Part shown: positions 44,626-55,550 of the stretch, piece by piece
Numbering within the stretch: position 1 is the stretch's first letter
Layout: every line of letters begins with the position of its first letter
Translations under genes and position numbers: made by a program
The notes under the pieces: generated by a model
The model's input: only the letters and a program-made list of their open reading frames with translations
What the model was told of the DNA's origin: nothing
The model's database searches: none
DNA from: Odontocerum albicorne
Lineage: Eukaryota > Arthropoda > Insecta > Trichoptera > Odontoceridae
NCBI GenBank assembly: GCA_949825065.1
Contig: OX463859.1
Span: forward strand, 20,244,699 to 20,308,698
Direction: 5' to 3'
Length of the DNA stretch: 64,000 nucleotides

Positions 44626-45130
44626 TAACTTTTCTGTCTTCTATATTTATTTATTTGTTTTATTTTGTAGCCTACCTGCCTTCTACATCTATTTATTTGT
44701 TTTGTTTTGTAGCATACCTGCCTTCTATATCCACTTATTTGTTTTGTTTTGTAGCCTACCTACCTTCTATATATTTTTATTTGTTTTGTTTTGTAGCATA
44801 CCTACCTTCTATATCTATTTATTTATATTATTTTGTAGCCTACCTAACTTCTATATCTATTTATTTGTTTTGTTTTGTAGCCTACCTACCTTCTATATCT
44901 ATTTATTTGTTTTGTTTTGTAGCCTACCTGCCGTCTTTATCTATTTATTTGTTTTATTTTGTAGCCTACCTCCCTTCTATATTTATTTATTTGTTTTGTT
45001 TTGTAGCCTTCCTGCCTTCTATATATACATTTATTTGTTTTGTAGCATACCTGATTTTTACATATATATTTTGTTTTGTAGCCTACCTGCCTTCTACATT
45101 TATTTATTTGTTTCATTTTGTACCCTTCCT
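44626..45130. repeat. 42-bp tandem array, about 12 copies
   Basis: TTTTGTAGCCTACCTGCC recurs every 42 bp (TAG at 44668, 44710, 44752 and so on), with T-rich TATTTATTTGTTTTGTTTTG between. 42 is 14 codons, so two frames stay open for about 170 codons (LFVLFCSLPAFYIY and LFCFVAYLPSISIY). Both are by-products. The last copies are shortened. Confidence 0.95.
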
Positions 45131-45134
45131 GCTT

Positions 45135-45945
45135 AAGGATGACAAACACCATGTTAGATAAGCGATTGTGACTGTTTTACGAGTAAATCTATTTTTTCGT
45201 GAAACCTATCTGCTTTAGGACGGATAAACGCCTAGTTAGTTATCGGAATACTTATTAAGGATAAATTAAAACAAGTTATGTTAGAAAATAATCATACACT
45301 AAATAATCGTAGAACAGTAAAAAAAACTTTTTCAGGGCGTTTACAATACTAGAAAGAGCCCTGTTTAAGTCGTAGACGGAAATGAGAAGCATCTCATAAT
45401 TCCTGCATTATATTTCCGCATTCCTGTGTGCTTGGAATCCCTTGCCATTTTTATCTCATGCTGCAATGAAATATCTTAATAAATTCACACGGAAATGTGC
45501 ATTTTAAGTATTTTGCGTTGTACGAGGATTTTAATAATTCAAATACGTAAACCAAATAATAAAAACCGACTCCGCTTTTCGGGATTTCGAACCAATCAGA
45601 AATTCCCCGACTTTTATTTTTGAACTATAATATAAAGATTGCTTATAACAAAAAATATTTAATCATTGCTTGGCATCAGCAGTCAATTATCTGAAACACG
45701 GAATTTCGTTAAAATCATACATGTATTACAGTGATATAAGAATCGAGTGTTATTATACTAAGCTAGTTTCGAAAAAGCTATACGGGATCCCTGATTGTCT
45801 AGTTTCCGCTACAACACAGTCACGCCCATTTCAGTCGCGGCAATCACGCAATACTCAAAACTGATCTGTCATACAAACTCCATATATCACAATGGTAAAA
45901 TTATCAAAATAGATACACAACCTGAAAAATGTTAGTTCTTATTCA
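45135..45945. other. No gene recognised
   Basis: A 64-codon frame at 45670-45864 ends LVSATTQSRPFQSRQSRNTQ. It has no recognisable family and no splice context. Confidence 0.4.
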
Positions 45946-45949
45946 AATA

Positions 45950-46138
45950 TGTAGATTAAGCACAGGACATATTACGCTTTGATAAGAATAGATTAAGCAT
46001 AGGATACATTGCGCTTTGATAAGAATAGATTGAGCACAGGACATATTGCGCTTTGACAAGAATCGATTAAGCACATGACATATTGCGCTTTGATAAGAAT
46101 AGATTAAGCACAGGATATATTGCGCTTTGATAAGAATA
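45950..46138. repeat. 37-bp tandem repeat, 5 copies
   Basis: AGATTAAGCACAGGACATAT and TGCGCTTTGATAAGAAT repeat with a 37-bp period and few differences. Confidence 0.95.
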
Positions 46139-46379
46139 ATCGGTATTTTTTTACTTTATACCAGACTTTTATATGTCATTTACATTAGAAAGCTTAACTT
46201 AGACTAATATTTAGTGTGTGTTAAAAAAACAATAAATTTTTAAAAAATGTAAACATTAATAAAATATTTTGTTGTTTAAAAAATAGAATTTTATCATCAG
46301 GGTCGTCGCTCAATACCATTCAATTCCATTCGATTCCAAAACGAGGTAAAATGAATGGTGGTTTAAAAAAGTTCCGCAG

Positions 46380-46665
46380 ATTTGCATTGGTTCCAACCGC
46401 ACGTTCATTGGTCTTTCTCTAGCATGCCTTCCACATATTTGTGTATTTATATTGTTTACCTTTCTTTATTCATTCGTCCTACATGCCAAAACCATCTTAA
46501 AGTGGTTTTTTTTTGTCATACTTACATAAGTCTTATTTCACATTCATCCCTAACCACTTCATTCCGTATTCCGCCATATATTATCACCCCGTGTGCTCTT
46601 CTCAGAGTACACATTTCTACAATATTTATTCGACTCCTTTAATTCTTGTTCAACTTCGATATTTC
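46380..46665 (-). mobile_element. LINE-G fragment (minus)
   Basis: The minus frame gives RWFWHVGRMN (RWFGHVERM in other copies), with upstream complement text matching 60300-60475. Frame-broken. Confidence 0.5.
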
Positions 46666-46984
46666 ACTATCACGCGTAAAAGTGACTAGTTAAAAAATAC
46701 ATAAGAATTGAATAACATAATCCGACCGTCGCCCATGCAAATCGAGAAATTATTATTTTTGGAACATGCTAACTTGTTGAATATAACAAAACGATCAGAT
46801 TTGAGATTGAGAAAATGCCCATAGAAAATTATAGTTTTATAAATTGAATTATATAGGCAGTACACTATATGTTCAATTGGAAATTATTATGTATGGAGTA
46901 TATCATATATGTAAATAGGAACCAACCTTAAAAACTTTTTTTCATTATTTAGACTTTGTCGTATTATTATTTGTATATTTAAAA

Positions 46985-47998
46985 CAATCGTCGTCGTCAA
47001 CATTATTGCTGAGCCTCGTATTTGAGAATCCCTCGCCATTTTAACGTCGTCATTATTGCTGAGGCTTGTAGTTGAGAATCTCTCGCCATTCCAACGTCGT
47101 CATCATTATTGCTGAGCCTCATAGTTGAGAAACCCTCGCCATTCCAACGTCGTCATCATTATTGCTGAGCCTCATAGTTGAGAAACCCTCGCCATTCCAA
47201 CGTCGTCATCATTATTGCTGAGCCTCATAGTTGGGAAACCCTCGCCATTCCAACGTCGTCATCATTATTGCTGAGTTTCGTAGTTGAAAATACCTCGCCA
47301 TTCCAGCGTCATCATGATTATTGCCAAACCTCGTAGTTGAGAATCCCTCGCCATTTTAACGTTGTCGTCATTATTGCTGAGGCTCGTAGTTGAGAATCCC
47401 TCGTCATTCCAACGTCGTCATCATTATTGCTGAGCCTCATAGTTGAGAAATCCTCGCCATTCCAACGTCGTCATCATTATTGCTGAGTTTCGTAGTTGAA
47501 AATCCCTCACCATTCCAGCGTCGTCATGATTATTGCTAAGCCTCGTAGTTGAGAACCCCTCGCCATTTTAACGTCGTCGTCATTATTGCTGAGGCTCGGA
47601 GTTGAGAATCCCTCGTCATTCCAACGTCGTCATCATTATTGCTGAGCCTCATAGTTGAGAAACCCTCGCCATTCCAACGTCGTCATCATTATTGCTGAGT
47701 TTCGTAGTTGAAAATCCCTCGCCATTCCAGCGTCGTCATGATTATTGCTAAGCCTCGTAGTTGAGAACCCCTCGCCATTTTAACGTCGTCGTCATTATTG
47801 CTGAGGCTCGTAGTTGAGAATCCCTCGTCATTCCAACGTCGTCATCATTATTGCTGAGTTTCGTAGTTGAAAATCCCTCGCCATTCCAGCGTCGTCATCT
47901 TTATTGCTAAGCCTCGTAGTTGAGAATCCCTCGCCATTTTAACGTCGTCGTCATTATTGCTGAGGCTCGTAGTTGAGAACCCTCGTCATTCCAACGTC
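46985..47998 (-). repeat. 53-bp array from the SINE S1/LINE-E tail, about 19 copies
   Basis: ATTGCTGAG and variants occur at 47005, 47055, 47108, 47161, 47214, 47267, 47320, 47373 and onward every 53 bp. Each unit (TTATTGCTGAGCCTCGTAGT, TGAGAATCCCTCGCCATTCC, AACGTCG) is the reverse complement of the S1 tail (GACGTTGGATGGCGAGGGGA, TTCTCGATTACGAGGCCCAG, CAACGACG). Four variants succeed one another as A-B-C-C-C-D, A-B-C-D, A-B-C-D, A-B-D, A-B. The array continues directly from the S1 copy at 47995-48332. Confidence 0.95.
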
Positions 47999-48332
47999 GA
48001 TTCAGTTGGAAAGTGAATCTGTACCGTGGAATTTGATTTATTTCTCTTTTTCAAGTCAATGGTAATTGTACACCGACAAACTCACCGACCACACCGCTGT
48101 ACTGGACACGGTAGTACACCAAAGAGAAACGATCAAAGCACACCGGCATGCGTTTTTCTTTTTTTGATAAAATAGATATGACTAAAGTCATAAGTATTCT
48201 TATGCCCCCAAACACTATGCGGAAAAAATACCTGTGTCATTTGAGAGAAGTAGTACAGTGCGGGGTTCGAATCGGTGACTTTCCGCAAGGAAGTCCAGTG
48301 CGTTTCCGCATGGCCGCGTACCTCTTTTAATT
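47995..48332 (-). mobile_element. SINE S1 (minus), adjoining its expanded tail
   Basis: On the minus strand it reads GTACGCGGCCATGCGGAAAC, GCACTGGACTTCC, GATTCGAACCCCGCAC, then GTGTCCAGTACAGCGG and TGAATCGACGTTGGAATGA. Complete head-to-tail order. Its last about 50 bp is the first unit of the 53-bp array. Confidence 0.8.
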
Positions 48333-48479
48333 TGAGACAATTAAATAAAATTAGTCACATTTTACTTTGCATTCAATAATTTAAAACAAATAAAGCATCA
48401 CTACCAGTTCAGTTTGATCCCACCACCACCACCCACGCTGTTATAGGGGACAAAATAAATTCTTATCCAGCGCAATCTA

Positions 48480-48608
48480 TACAAGAAGACCGAAATGTTC
48501 TTTATATTTTATACGTCACTTATTGACGATGAAAGTACTGCCTTAAAGGATTCCTTCTCCGGCGGCGACATACCTGTATGTGAAAAGGATAGTAGCGATG
48601 ATGGGCTT
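48480..48608 (+). other. Acidic peptide-like frame before a LINE insertion
   Basis: The frame reads LIDDESTALKDSFSGGDIPV, CEKDSSDDGLSDV and is cut at about 48610 by LINE-A. Asp/Ser-rich N-termini of this kind occur in some piggyBac-type transposases, but the similarity is only compositional. Confidence 0.25.
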
Positions 48609-48609
48609 A

Positions 48610-49145
48610 GTGACGTTTATTTATTTATTTAACACTTTTATTGTAATACAATCTGGCGGGATTATTTCCACGCGGCAATCTCTTCCAGCCAATCAGACAA
48701 AAGTAAATGAAGCAAGTTACACGGTCGCATAAATCATTCAAATTACTATTTATCTCCATGAAATCCATAAACACATTCAATAGCATATGCTCACAACCAC
48801 CACAAAGACGGACAATCACCCAAACATCTTTTTTGCATATAAAGTGAGATATCATCAATCAAAAGAAAAGGGAAGCGGGGGGGTGGTGGAGAAGAAATGC
48901 AAAGAAAAATCATAAATGAAACACGTTATTTTACTGACTAGAAATTAAGAGTTTTTTCAGTCGTTGGTTAAAGCATGCCAAGGACGGATTGAGTCTAACA
49001 TTGGTTTGTAACTTATTCCAGAGTCTCACTGCATGGACAGTAAAGGATGATGTAAAAAAAAGAGGAGCGGTTAATTGGAAAGGCCAATAAACAATCTATG
49101 TTTGAGCGTATCGCTAATCCATGATTGGAAAGACACTGAAATGAC
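48610..49145 (-). mobile_element. LINE-A 3' end (minus), well preserved
   Basis: The minus frame reads VHAVRLWNKLQTNVRLNPSL, ACFNQRLKKLLISSQ. The untranslated end includes TCTGATTGGCTGGAAGAG, CCGCCAGATTGTATTAC and a (TAAA) tail at 48617-48635. Confidence 0.8.
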
Positions 49146-49149
49146 GTGG

Positions 49150-49948
49150 TCACTGAAGAAGGAAAATGACTCGCAGTGCAGTGAATATATAGGTAGTTAC
49201 AAAGCGGCATGGATTTCAAACTATCCAACAAGTTGTCAGTAGTTTCGCAGAAACTTCAAATGCTGCAAAACTATTGTTTGACGCTACTAGAGCGGAGTAG
49301 TTAATCTGTCCGAAGATATACCGATGTAAGGCTGAACGAAGATCGTTTGGAAGTTATTAAGTCCATTATCATCGTAGTACCACAAAATGTGATCTACGGG
49401 TTGATCCAGTAAGCCACAAATTCAAAACAGAGCGAAGGAAAATATTGAAACTAACATACAAAGATCGCCATTAAAGTTCCCATAATCAAAAAAGAAAAAA
49501 TTCAATACTTAGACTAAAATTGTCCATAAATACAAATAATAGGAATTAATAACCAATATTTACGAATAAAAAACCAACAAAATTTATTTTTATCTTTCTT
49601 GTCAGCCATCAAATTTTAATAATGGGCAAACAATCCACTGCCTGATTAACAGAAACATGCTAACTTGTTGCTTGTTGAATATTTGCCCGCGATTAGATCT
49701 AAGACCAGGGGGCGCTCAATGTGGACATGACCGCCAAATAAGTTATCATGTTTTGGGCGGTACGCGGTTATTATTTACTGGTGGGAAATTATGGTAATAT
49801 TTTTGTGTCACGCACTGTATTTTTTAAAGGCTTTATAAAATTAATGGAGAATTGACTGAATGAATTGTATTAAATCAGCAAAGTGAATTTCAAAATTGTG
49901 TTAAAGAAAGATAGCGAAAGATAATATGTTTTCCGGAAAGTGATTTCG
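49150..49948. other. No gene recognised
   Basis: AT-rich up to the assembly gap. The word ACATGCTAACTTGTTG occurs at about 49655 and also near 46765, suggesting one more undetermined dispersed repeat. Confidence 0.45.
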
Positions 49949-50148
49949 NNNNNNNNNNNNNNNNNNNNNNNNNNNNNNNNNNNNNNNNNNNNNNNNNNNN
50001 NNNNNNNNNNNNNNNNNNNNNNNNNNNNNNNNNNNNNNNNNNNNNNNNNNNNNNNNNNNNNNNNNNNNNNNNNNNNNNNNNNNNNNNNNNNNNNNNNNNN
50101 NNNNNNNNNNNNNNNNNNNNNNNNNNNNNNNNNNNNNNNNNNNNNNNN
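49949..50148. other. Assembly gap, 200 N
   Basis: Exactly 200 N, probably a fixed-size placeholder, so the true distance is unknown. Upstream exons of the Gr gene or Helitron parts could be missing here. Confidence 0.99.
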
Positions 50149-50220
50149 GATTTTGAAATATAAACAAAGATAGAAAATCAAATTCTATATAAAAAAGATA
50201 CTTTTGATATTCCTACTGAC

Positions 50221-50374
50221 CTCTTTCAGCCACTATCAGCCTGTCGCGTACATTCTGTTGAGAAAGAACCAGTTCTGAAGCTGCAGAACGCAATCCCCGT
50301 GCATCCTCAAGTCTGGATACACGTCGTTCTGCTGCTTCCTCGACATTTTGATGAACTAAAGCAGATCGATTGCA
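50221..50374 (-). mobile_element. Helitron-like N-terminal segment with splice-like borders (minus)
   Basis: The minus frame reads CNRSALVHQNVEEAAERRVS, RLEDARGLRSAASELVLSQQ, NVRDRLIVAERGQ. Arg/Glu/Ala-rich stretches of this kind precede the Helitron_like_N domain in many insect Helitrons. On the minus strand it is preceded by CTTTCTTCTTTTTCAG at 50390-50375 and followed by GTCAGT at 50220, acceptor and donor forms. So it could equally be an exon of an unrecognised gene. Confidence 0.45.
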
Positions 50375-51078
50375 CTGAAAAAGAAGAAAGAAACTTAAAA
50401 TATATAAAATTGTCAAACATTAAAAAACGGACTGAATAATATTCTTAAGTTCGTAGACATCTTTGTTCTTGGCCCCAACAATAGCTCATTCACTTAGCCA
50501 ATTGTGATTCTTATAATTGATTTGAATATAAGGAAATACTTTTTCAACCAATTCTTCTTGTGACATCACTAAATTGCAGAAGTTATAGTCTTCCAACCTT
50601 AGTTCTATTACCGTCATTTACAACTGCATCTCGCAAATCAACGTATACTTCAGAGCGAAGCTTGGTCCGATTCAAACGGATGAATATCAAATTTTATCAA
50701 CTTTAATATAGGCCTCGATAGGCCTCGATTGTAATAAATAGCATGTTATTTAGGTAAATACATCACATAAAACTAATAATAAATCTTGTTACAAATTAGC
50801 AAAAATGGGCAGTTCGTTAAAAATCTAATGTGACATTTGTTAAAAGTTAGTTGCATGAAACTTTTAATAATTCAAATGTATAAAACATACACAGATATAT
50901 ACCATTAATTCAAATGAAAATCAATAATAACAAAAATAACAAAAACCGGTTTAAAAAACCCGAATTGAAAGATATTTAATATTCGGAATTGAAATCTATA
51001 TTGCGTGTGTTGCCGTTACATTCAACAGTGGGCGCTCTTATTATATTGTCCGTTTTATATACAACTGTTTATTAAATT

Positions 51079-51648
51079 TCACAATGCTTGTGGATAAACA
51101 ATATTTTTTGTTGTCCCATTGTCTGTGCAGATATAGAGATTGTCTGGTTTGCCGACTCTAGAACACGCAACATATAATTGTCCATGTGAGAAGCAATCCG
51201 TCTCTAAATCTAAACCGCACAATTCTAAAGATTGGCCCTGAGCCTTGTTGATGGTGATCGCAAACGCTAATCGAATTGGGAATTGTAATCTCTTAAATTG
51301 AAATGGCATATCCGTTGGAATCATAGGAATGCGAGGAATGAGGACATCTTCACCTTTGAAAGGTCCTGTCAAAATTGTCGCTTCTACGACGTTGCTCATT
51401 AATTTTTTTACTGCAAGCCGCGTGCCGTTGCAAAGCTTTGGCTGGTTGATATTTCGCAACATGATAATTGGCACGCCAATTTTCAATTGCAGTACGTGCG
51501 GTGGCATCCCTGGCAGATCTAGTGAATTCAAAAATTCTGTTGGATAATTAATTGCTTCATCTGCTTCCACAACAGTGTCGACGGACTTGTATGTGACTAC
51601 CTCGCTTTGAATGTTAGATATAAGGGAATCGATTCTAATAAATAGCAA
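51079..51648 (-). mobile_element. Helitron PIF1-like helicase, C-terminal part (minus)
   Basis: The 189-codon ORF reads from about residue 14 as [100 protein letters not shown] and [20 protein letters not shown]. In the Helitron Rep/helicase this is the end of the SF1B PIF1-type helicase domain: the [11 protein letters not shown] and YVACSRV blocks are helicase motifs V-VI. The autonomous protein exceeds 1000 residues, so Rep and Walker A are missing. The frame is intact and strongly conserved, so the capture is recent. A natural stop ends it at 51079-51081. Confidence 0.92.
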
Positions 51649-51789
51649 GTTATTTAGGTAAATACATTACAAAAAACTAACAATAGTGACATTGTTACAA
51701 ATCTCCATTACTACATACGATTTGATAGATTTTGAAATATAAACAAAGATACAATTAAATTGTCAAATAATATTTGGTGATGTTTTAAT

Positions 51790-52200
51790 TAAATGTTCGT
51801 AATTAGTATTAATTCACAGTGGATCTAGGCCCATTTAAAGATAGATACAAATCATACAATACATTAGAAAGTCAGTATAATGAAAATTATGAATTAAAAC
51901 GTCAGTTTAGAGAAAACAATTTTTCGATTTATAAAAAAAATCAGCAGCTTACCACGTTACAGTTGATAAATTTGCCCCAATACAACGATGGGCTGGGCTG
52001 AAAAAGCTAGGGTGTGGGCTGCAAAACATCTGTTGTCCCCGTGGCTTGGTTCGCCCTATATTGGTGGGGTGTATCTTCGCCGAAGGGATGCTATTAGATG
52101 AGCCCAGACCTTTTGATAGCTTCTGTATATAATGTATTACCTGAAATTTATGTGTTTTAAAAGTGTTATTTAAATATAATCAGGACACACTATGCTGCTA
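51790..52200 (+). other. Unassigned segment with GC-rich core
   Basis: 51995-52105 (GGGCTGGGCTGAAAAAGC, GTTGTCCCCGTGGCTTGG) is much richer in G+C than the flanks. It is followed by AATAAACC at about 52184. A short frame upstream (51819-52001) ends LQLINLPQYNDGLG. It could be the 3' end of a transcript or of an unknown retroelement. Confidence 0.3.
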
Positions 52201-52301
52201 TCAATAAACCTATTATTTATTTATGTAACAACGTTCAGTAAGAAAAAAGAAAGTTAAAACATATAAAATTGTGAAACATTAAAATAGTAACTGAGCAGCG
52301 T

Positions 52302-52491
52302 AAAAGTTTGTTTTAATTTTCATTTTTTTGCGATATTTCTACGGGTACTTCTTTCTAATGTACCACCAAATAATTTATTTATTTAATCAATGACATAAAA
52401 GTGTCTTTATATACAAATGAACATGTGACAGGTTATACAAGTACTTAAAATTATTGACAAATAATACAACTTTATCTTAAATTAACATGTG
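52302..52491. repeat. 190-bp direct duplication, copy 1 (with LINE-K end)
   Basis: AAAAGTTTGTTTTAATTTTC through AAATTAACATG is repeated at 52802-52991, offset about 500 bp, with only a few differences. The right part, on the minus strand, is a LINE-K 3' end with a TAAATAAAT tail. Confidence 0.9.
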
Positions 52492-52801
52492 TCACTTTTC
52501 TTTTTGAAAAAAGTTAGGTTAACTTTTGAAATATGAATCAATAATGAAAGTTTTTCATCAAATATAATTCTTAAGTCCATTATTTTTTCACTTAAACAAC
52601 TTTCCATAATCACTAAGTCAATTTTATGACAATATAACTATTTTTACCAAGTTTCATTTTAACGTAAAATACATCGCATGTTCGTAATTAGAATTTTTTT
52701 TAAATGAACGATTTAAATAAATAAAATTGAATATATATTGAAAGCAAAATAAAAAATCAGTATATATCCAAAATGGCCGTGTTGAGAATGACAGAAATGA
52801 C

Positions 52802-52991
52802 AAAAGTTTGTTTTAATTTTCATTTTTTTTGCGATATTTCTACGGGTACTTCTTTCTAATGTACCACCAAATAATTTATTTATTTAATTAATGACATAAA
52901 AGTGTCTTTATATACAAATGAACATGTGACAGGTTATACAACTACTTAAAATTATTGACAAATAATACAACTTTATCTTAAATTAACATGA
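52802..52991. repeat. 190-bp direct duplication, copy 2
   Basis: Partner of 52302-52491. Differences include one extra T in the T run, AATTAATG for AATCAATG and AACTACTT for AAGTACTT. Confidence 0.9.
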
Positions 52992-52999
52992 AGTCATTG

Positions 53000-54041
53000 T
53001 TTTAAAATTATTTAATATACTGTATTTAAGATCAATATATATTATGTATGTATAACATAGGAATAATGTTTCCAGTTTGAGTATAATATCTTTTCCTTTT
53101 TACGTCGTTAAAGTACATCTTTTCCTTTTTACGTCGTAAAAATACATCGCTAAAATTTTATCGATTCTAATAAATAGCAAGTTACTTAAAAACTAACAAT
53201 TTTTTTTTAAATGAACGATTTTACTTCATATTTTTTAATTTAAATATAATATCAATAACTTACCACATTTATTGAAGTCAATTATCTATTATCTTATCTA
53301 TATAACTAAAATTTTATATAAATTAAACGTAAATATGATATGATCACAACTCAATACTTGCAAATGGCGACTCAGTGAGCACTTTCGTAATATAATTGCT
53401 CAATGAGATCACCGTCGGTAAAACAGATCGCAATTGTTTCGTGTCTCGACTTATAAAGATACGTAATACATAAAAAAATTCTATTATTTATAAAATGAAT
53501 GATTCAATTTTTATTAAACATAAAATTATTAAATAATTTATTTATAATTTATTTATAATTTATATAGATTTATTTAAGAAGATATTAAAGATAAAATTAT
53601 TTTATATTTTATGTATATAGACTTATTTGAATAAAAATATTCATCACGAAATGTCAAAATAGAATATGGTCAACTGTCAAAATGTTTAGTTGATAAAATT
53701 TATTATTTATGAAATATGTATTAGTTATAAAATTTATGATTTAATATTAAACATAAAATTATTTTATATTTATATTATGTATATAGACTTTATAAATATT
53801 AATTACGAAACGTCAAATAGAATATGGTCAACTGTCAAAATGAGATTCGTCTTGTCCCCGACAGGTTCGCATAGATATTTCTATTTGATTTAAAAAAAAA
53901 ATTATATACACTGAAAAATTATATACAAAAGTAGCTTGCACATCCCATACTTTTGATTAAGTTATTCTCCATATTATCACAATCAAAATACAATTTTTAT
54001 ACATTGTATTATTTATTTAAAAAGAAGTTAAAACATTTCAG
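53000..54041. other. AT-rich intron or intergenic DNA upstream of Gr exons
   Basis: No coding segment was recognised. The word GATTCTAATAAATAGCAAGT occurs at 53163 as well as at 51630. Exons for the first six membrane segments of the Gr are not visible here. Confidence 0.5.
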
Positions 54042-55548
54042 TCAATGCAGACAATTAAACTAGTCAATAATATGATGGCCAATGAAACTGAAGAAGAAAT
54101 TGCCTGTAAGGTAAGACATATATTTTCCTATAAGTTATTGATTTAAGTTTTAAAAACCGAACTGGAAAATATTAAGACAAGAGTTTTTTTATAAACTACA
54201 ATATATTCGTATATAATATATTCGTATATAATACATTATAATATAATTCATTATATAATTCGTATATAATATATATAGTAGTACATTCAACATTTTAACT
54301 AACGCTTGGGCTGGAAGACAAGCATCTTTATAAGTAAGCCATAAATGTTGTAATAATTCATTATAAGGATCAAAATGGAATTTTGCCAGTAAGTAATTTT
54401 TTTGAAAATATCAGTGTCCATGAATTTAGTAAACAAAAAACATGAATTTTGAAACATACATATTTTCCTATTGGTAACCATATTTTTGTTTGACATTTTC
54501 AGTTGCATCATTTCTCTATGCACATGTTACACACAAAACCAAAATTTTCTGCAGCTGGATTGTTTCCAATAAACAACACTCTTCATTTCACTGTAAGTTG
54601 ATTTCATGTTTATTTTAAAAGAAAATAGATCTTTCAATATTATCAAAAGTTTTCAACTTAATCACTTGTTAAGTAACGCGATACAAGTAGCCCATTTAGT
54701 TCTAAGAGTAGCTGTAAAGAAGCACTATTCTTACTGTTTACTTAGCTTCTTGAATAGCGTGCTACTTTAGTCTGGAAAACAGATTTTTTGTTTTTACAAT
54801 GAATTTATTGTAAATCATTAAAAATACATTTATTGATCAATAATGCATTTATTGATCATAAATAATACATTTATTGATCAATAAATAGTTATTAAATAAA
54901 TAAATAAAGGCCATTGATAGCAGAATCCAGAGACAGAATATATTTTGCTCATTTTTCGTTCCTTATATACAGCCCATCACTCATCGTAAGCCCCTTTATT
55001 CGCCCGTGTATGCCATCATGGCTTACTAGATACTTGCTAGATACCATGTATACCGCGCACTCTTTGGATTCATGGGCTGTTTGATTATTTATAATGATTA
55101 TTGTGAAGGTCTCGCTTAAGGAACATTTTATAACAATGATTACAAGTTTTTTCTCTACAATGTATACACACAAATAAAATAATATATTTTACGTGACGCA
55201 TACGCCTGATACACCTAAGGTTGCACACATACATATGTTAAGGAAATAGAAAAGAAAATAAATTGGAAAAATATATCAAATGGTCGGGGATTTGATATAT
55301 TTGAAGGCAGACTCGGTTGCGAGGATGTCAAGTTTTTCAACCCACACGGAATGTTTAAATATTAATGCTGAATGAACTAATTAAAATTTTTTGATATTTA
55401 TTTTCAGATGATTGGGGCAGTAGCAACTTACATGATAATTTTATTCCAATTTTATGGAGATCGCAACGTTAAAATTCCCAACAATAATTCGACAACAAAC
55501 AATGTTTTTGAATACATTTTTAATATTTCTACCACTCCAATGTACTAA
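54042..55548 (+). CDS. Gustatory receptor (Gr family), last three exons
   Basis: Three exons, all joined in phase 0. Exon 1 (54042-54110, 23 codons) reads SMQTIKLVNNMMANETEEEI, ACK after ACATTTCAG and before GTAAGA. Exon 2 (54503-54592, 30 codons) reads LHHFSMHMLHTKPKFSAAGL, FPINNTLHFT between CATTTTCAG and GTAAGT. Exon 3 (55408-55548, 46 codons plus TAA) starts MIGAVATYMIILFQFYGDRN after TATTTTCAG. TYMIILFQF fits the TYhhhhhQF signature of the seventh membrane segment of insect gustatory receptors. The (K)FSAAGLFxINxTL block before it is the second hallmark of the family. Such receptors are ligand-gated cation channels of taste neurons. The final C-terminal tail (NVKIPNNN to STTPMY) is longer than usual. 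Typical length is 350-450 residues; only 99 are found here, and upstream exons for segments 1-6 were not located (the gap at 49949 may hide some). The ligand is unknown. Splice sites and frame are intact, so I see no sign of a pseudogene in this part. Confidence 0.85.
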
Positions 55549-55550
55549 AA

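Noticed and set aside
44618..45161. Cys/Phe-rich 170-codon ORFs as membrane proteins
   Set aside because: Two frames are open at once over a 42-bp repeat, so there is no coding preference.
46985..47998. CRISPR array
   Set aside because: The 53-bp units are contiguous without unique spacers, derive from a SINE tail, and the DNA is eukaryotic.
54949..55173. C2H2-like finger (CNHCYKMFLKRDLHNNHYK) on the minus strand within a Gr intron
   Set aside because: Only one short degenerate finger, wrong Cys-His spacing, surrounded by stops.
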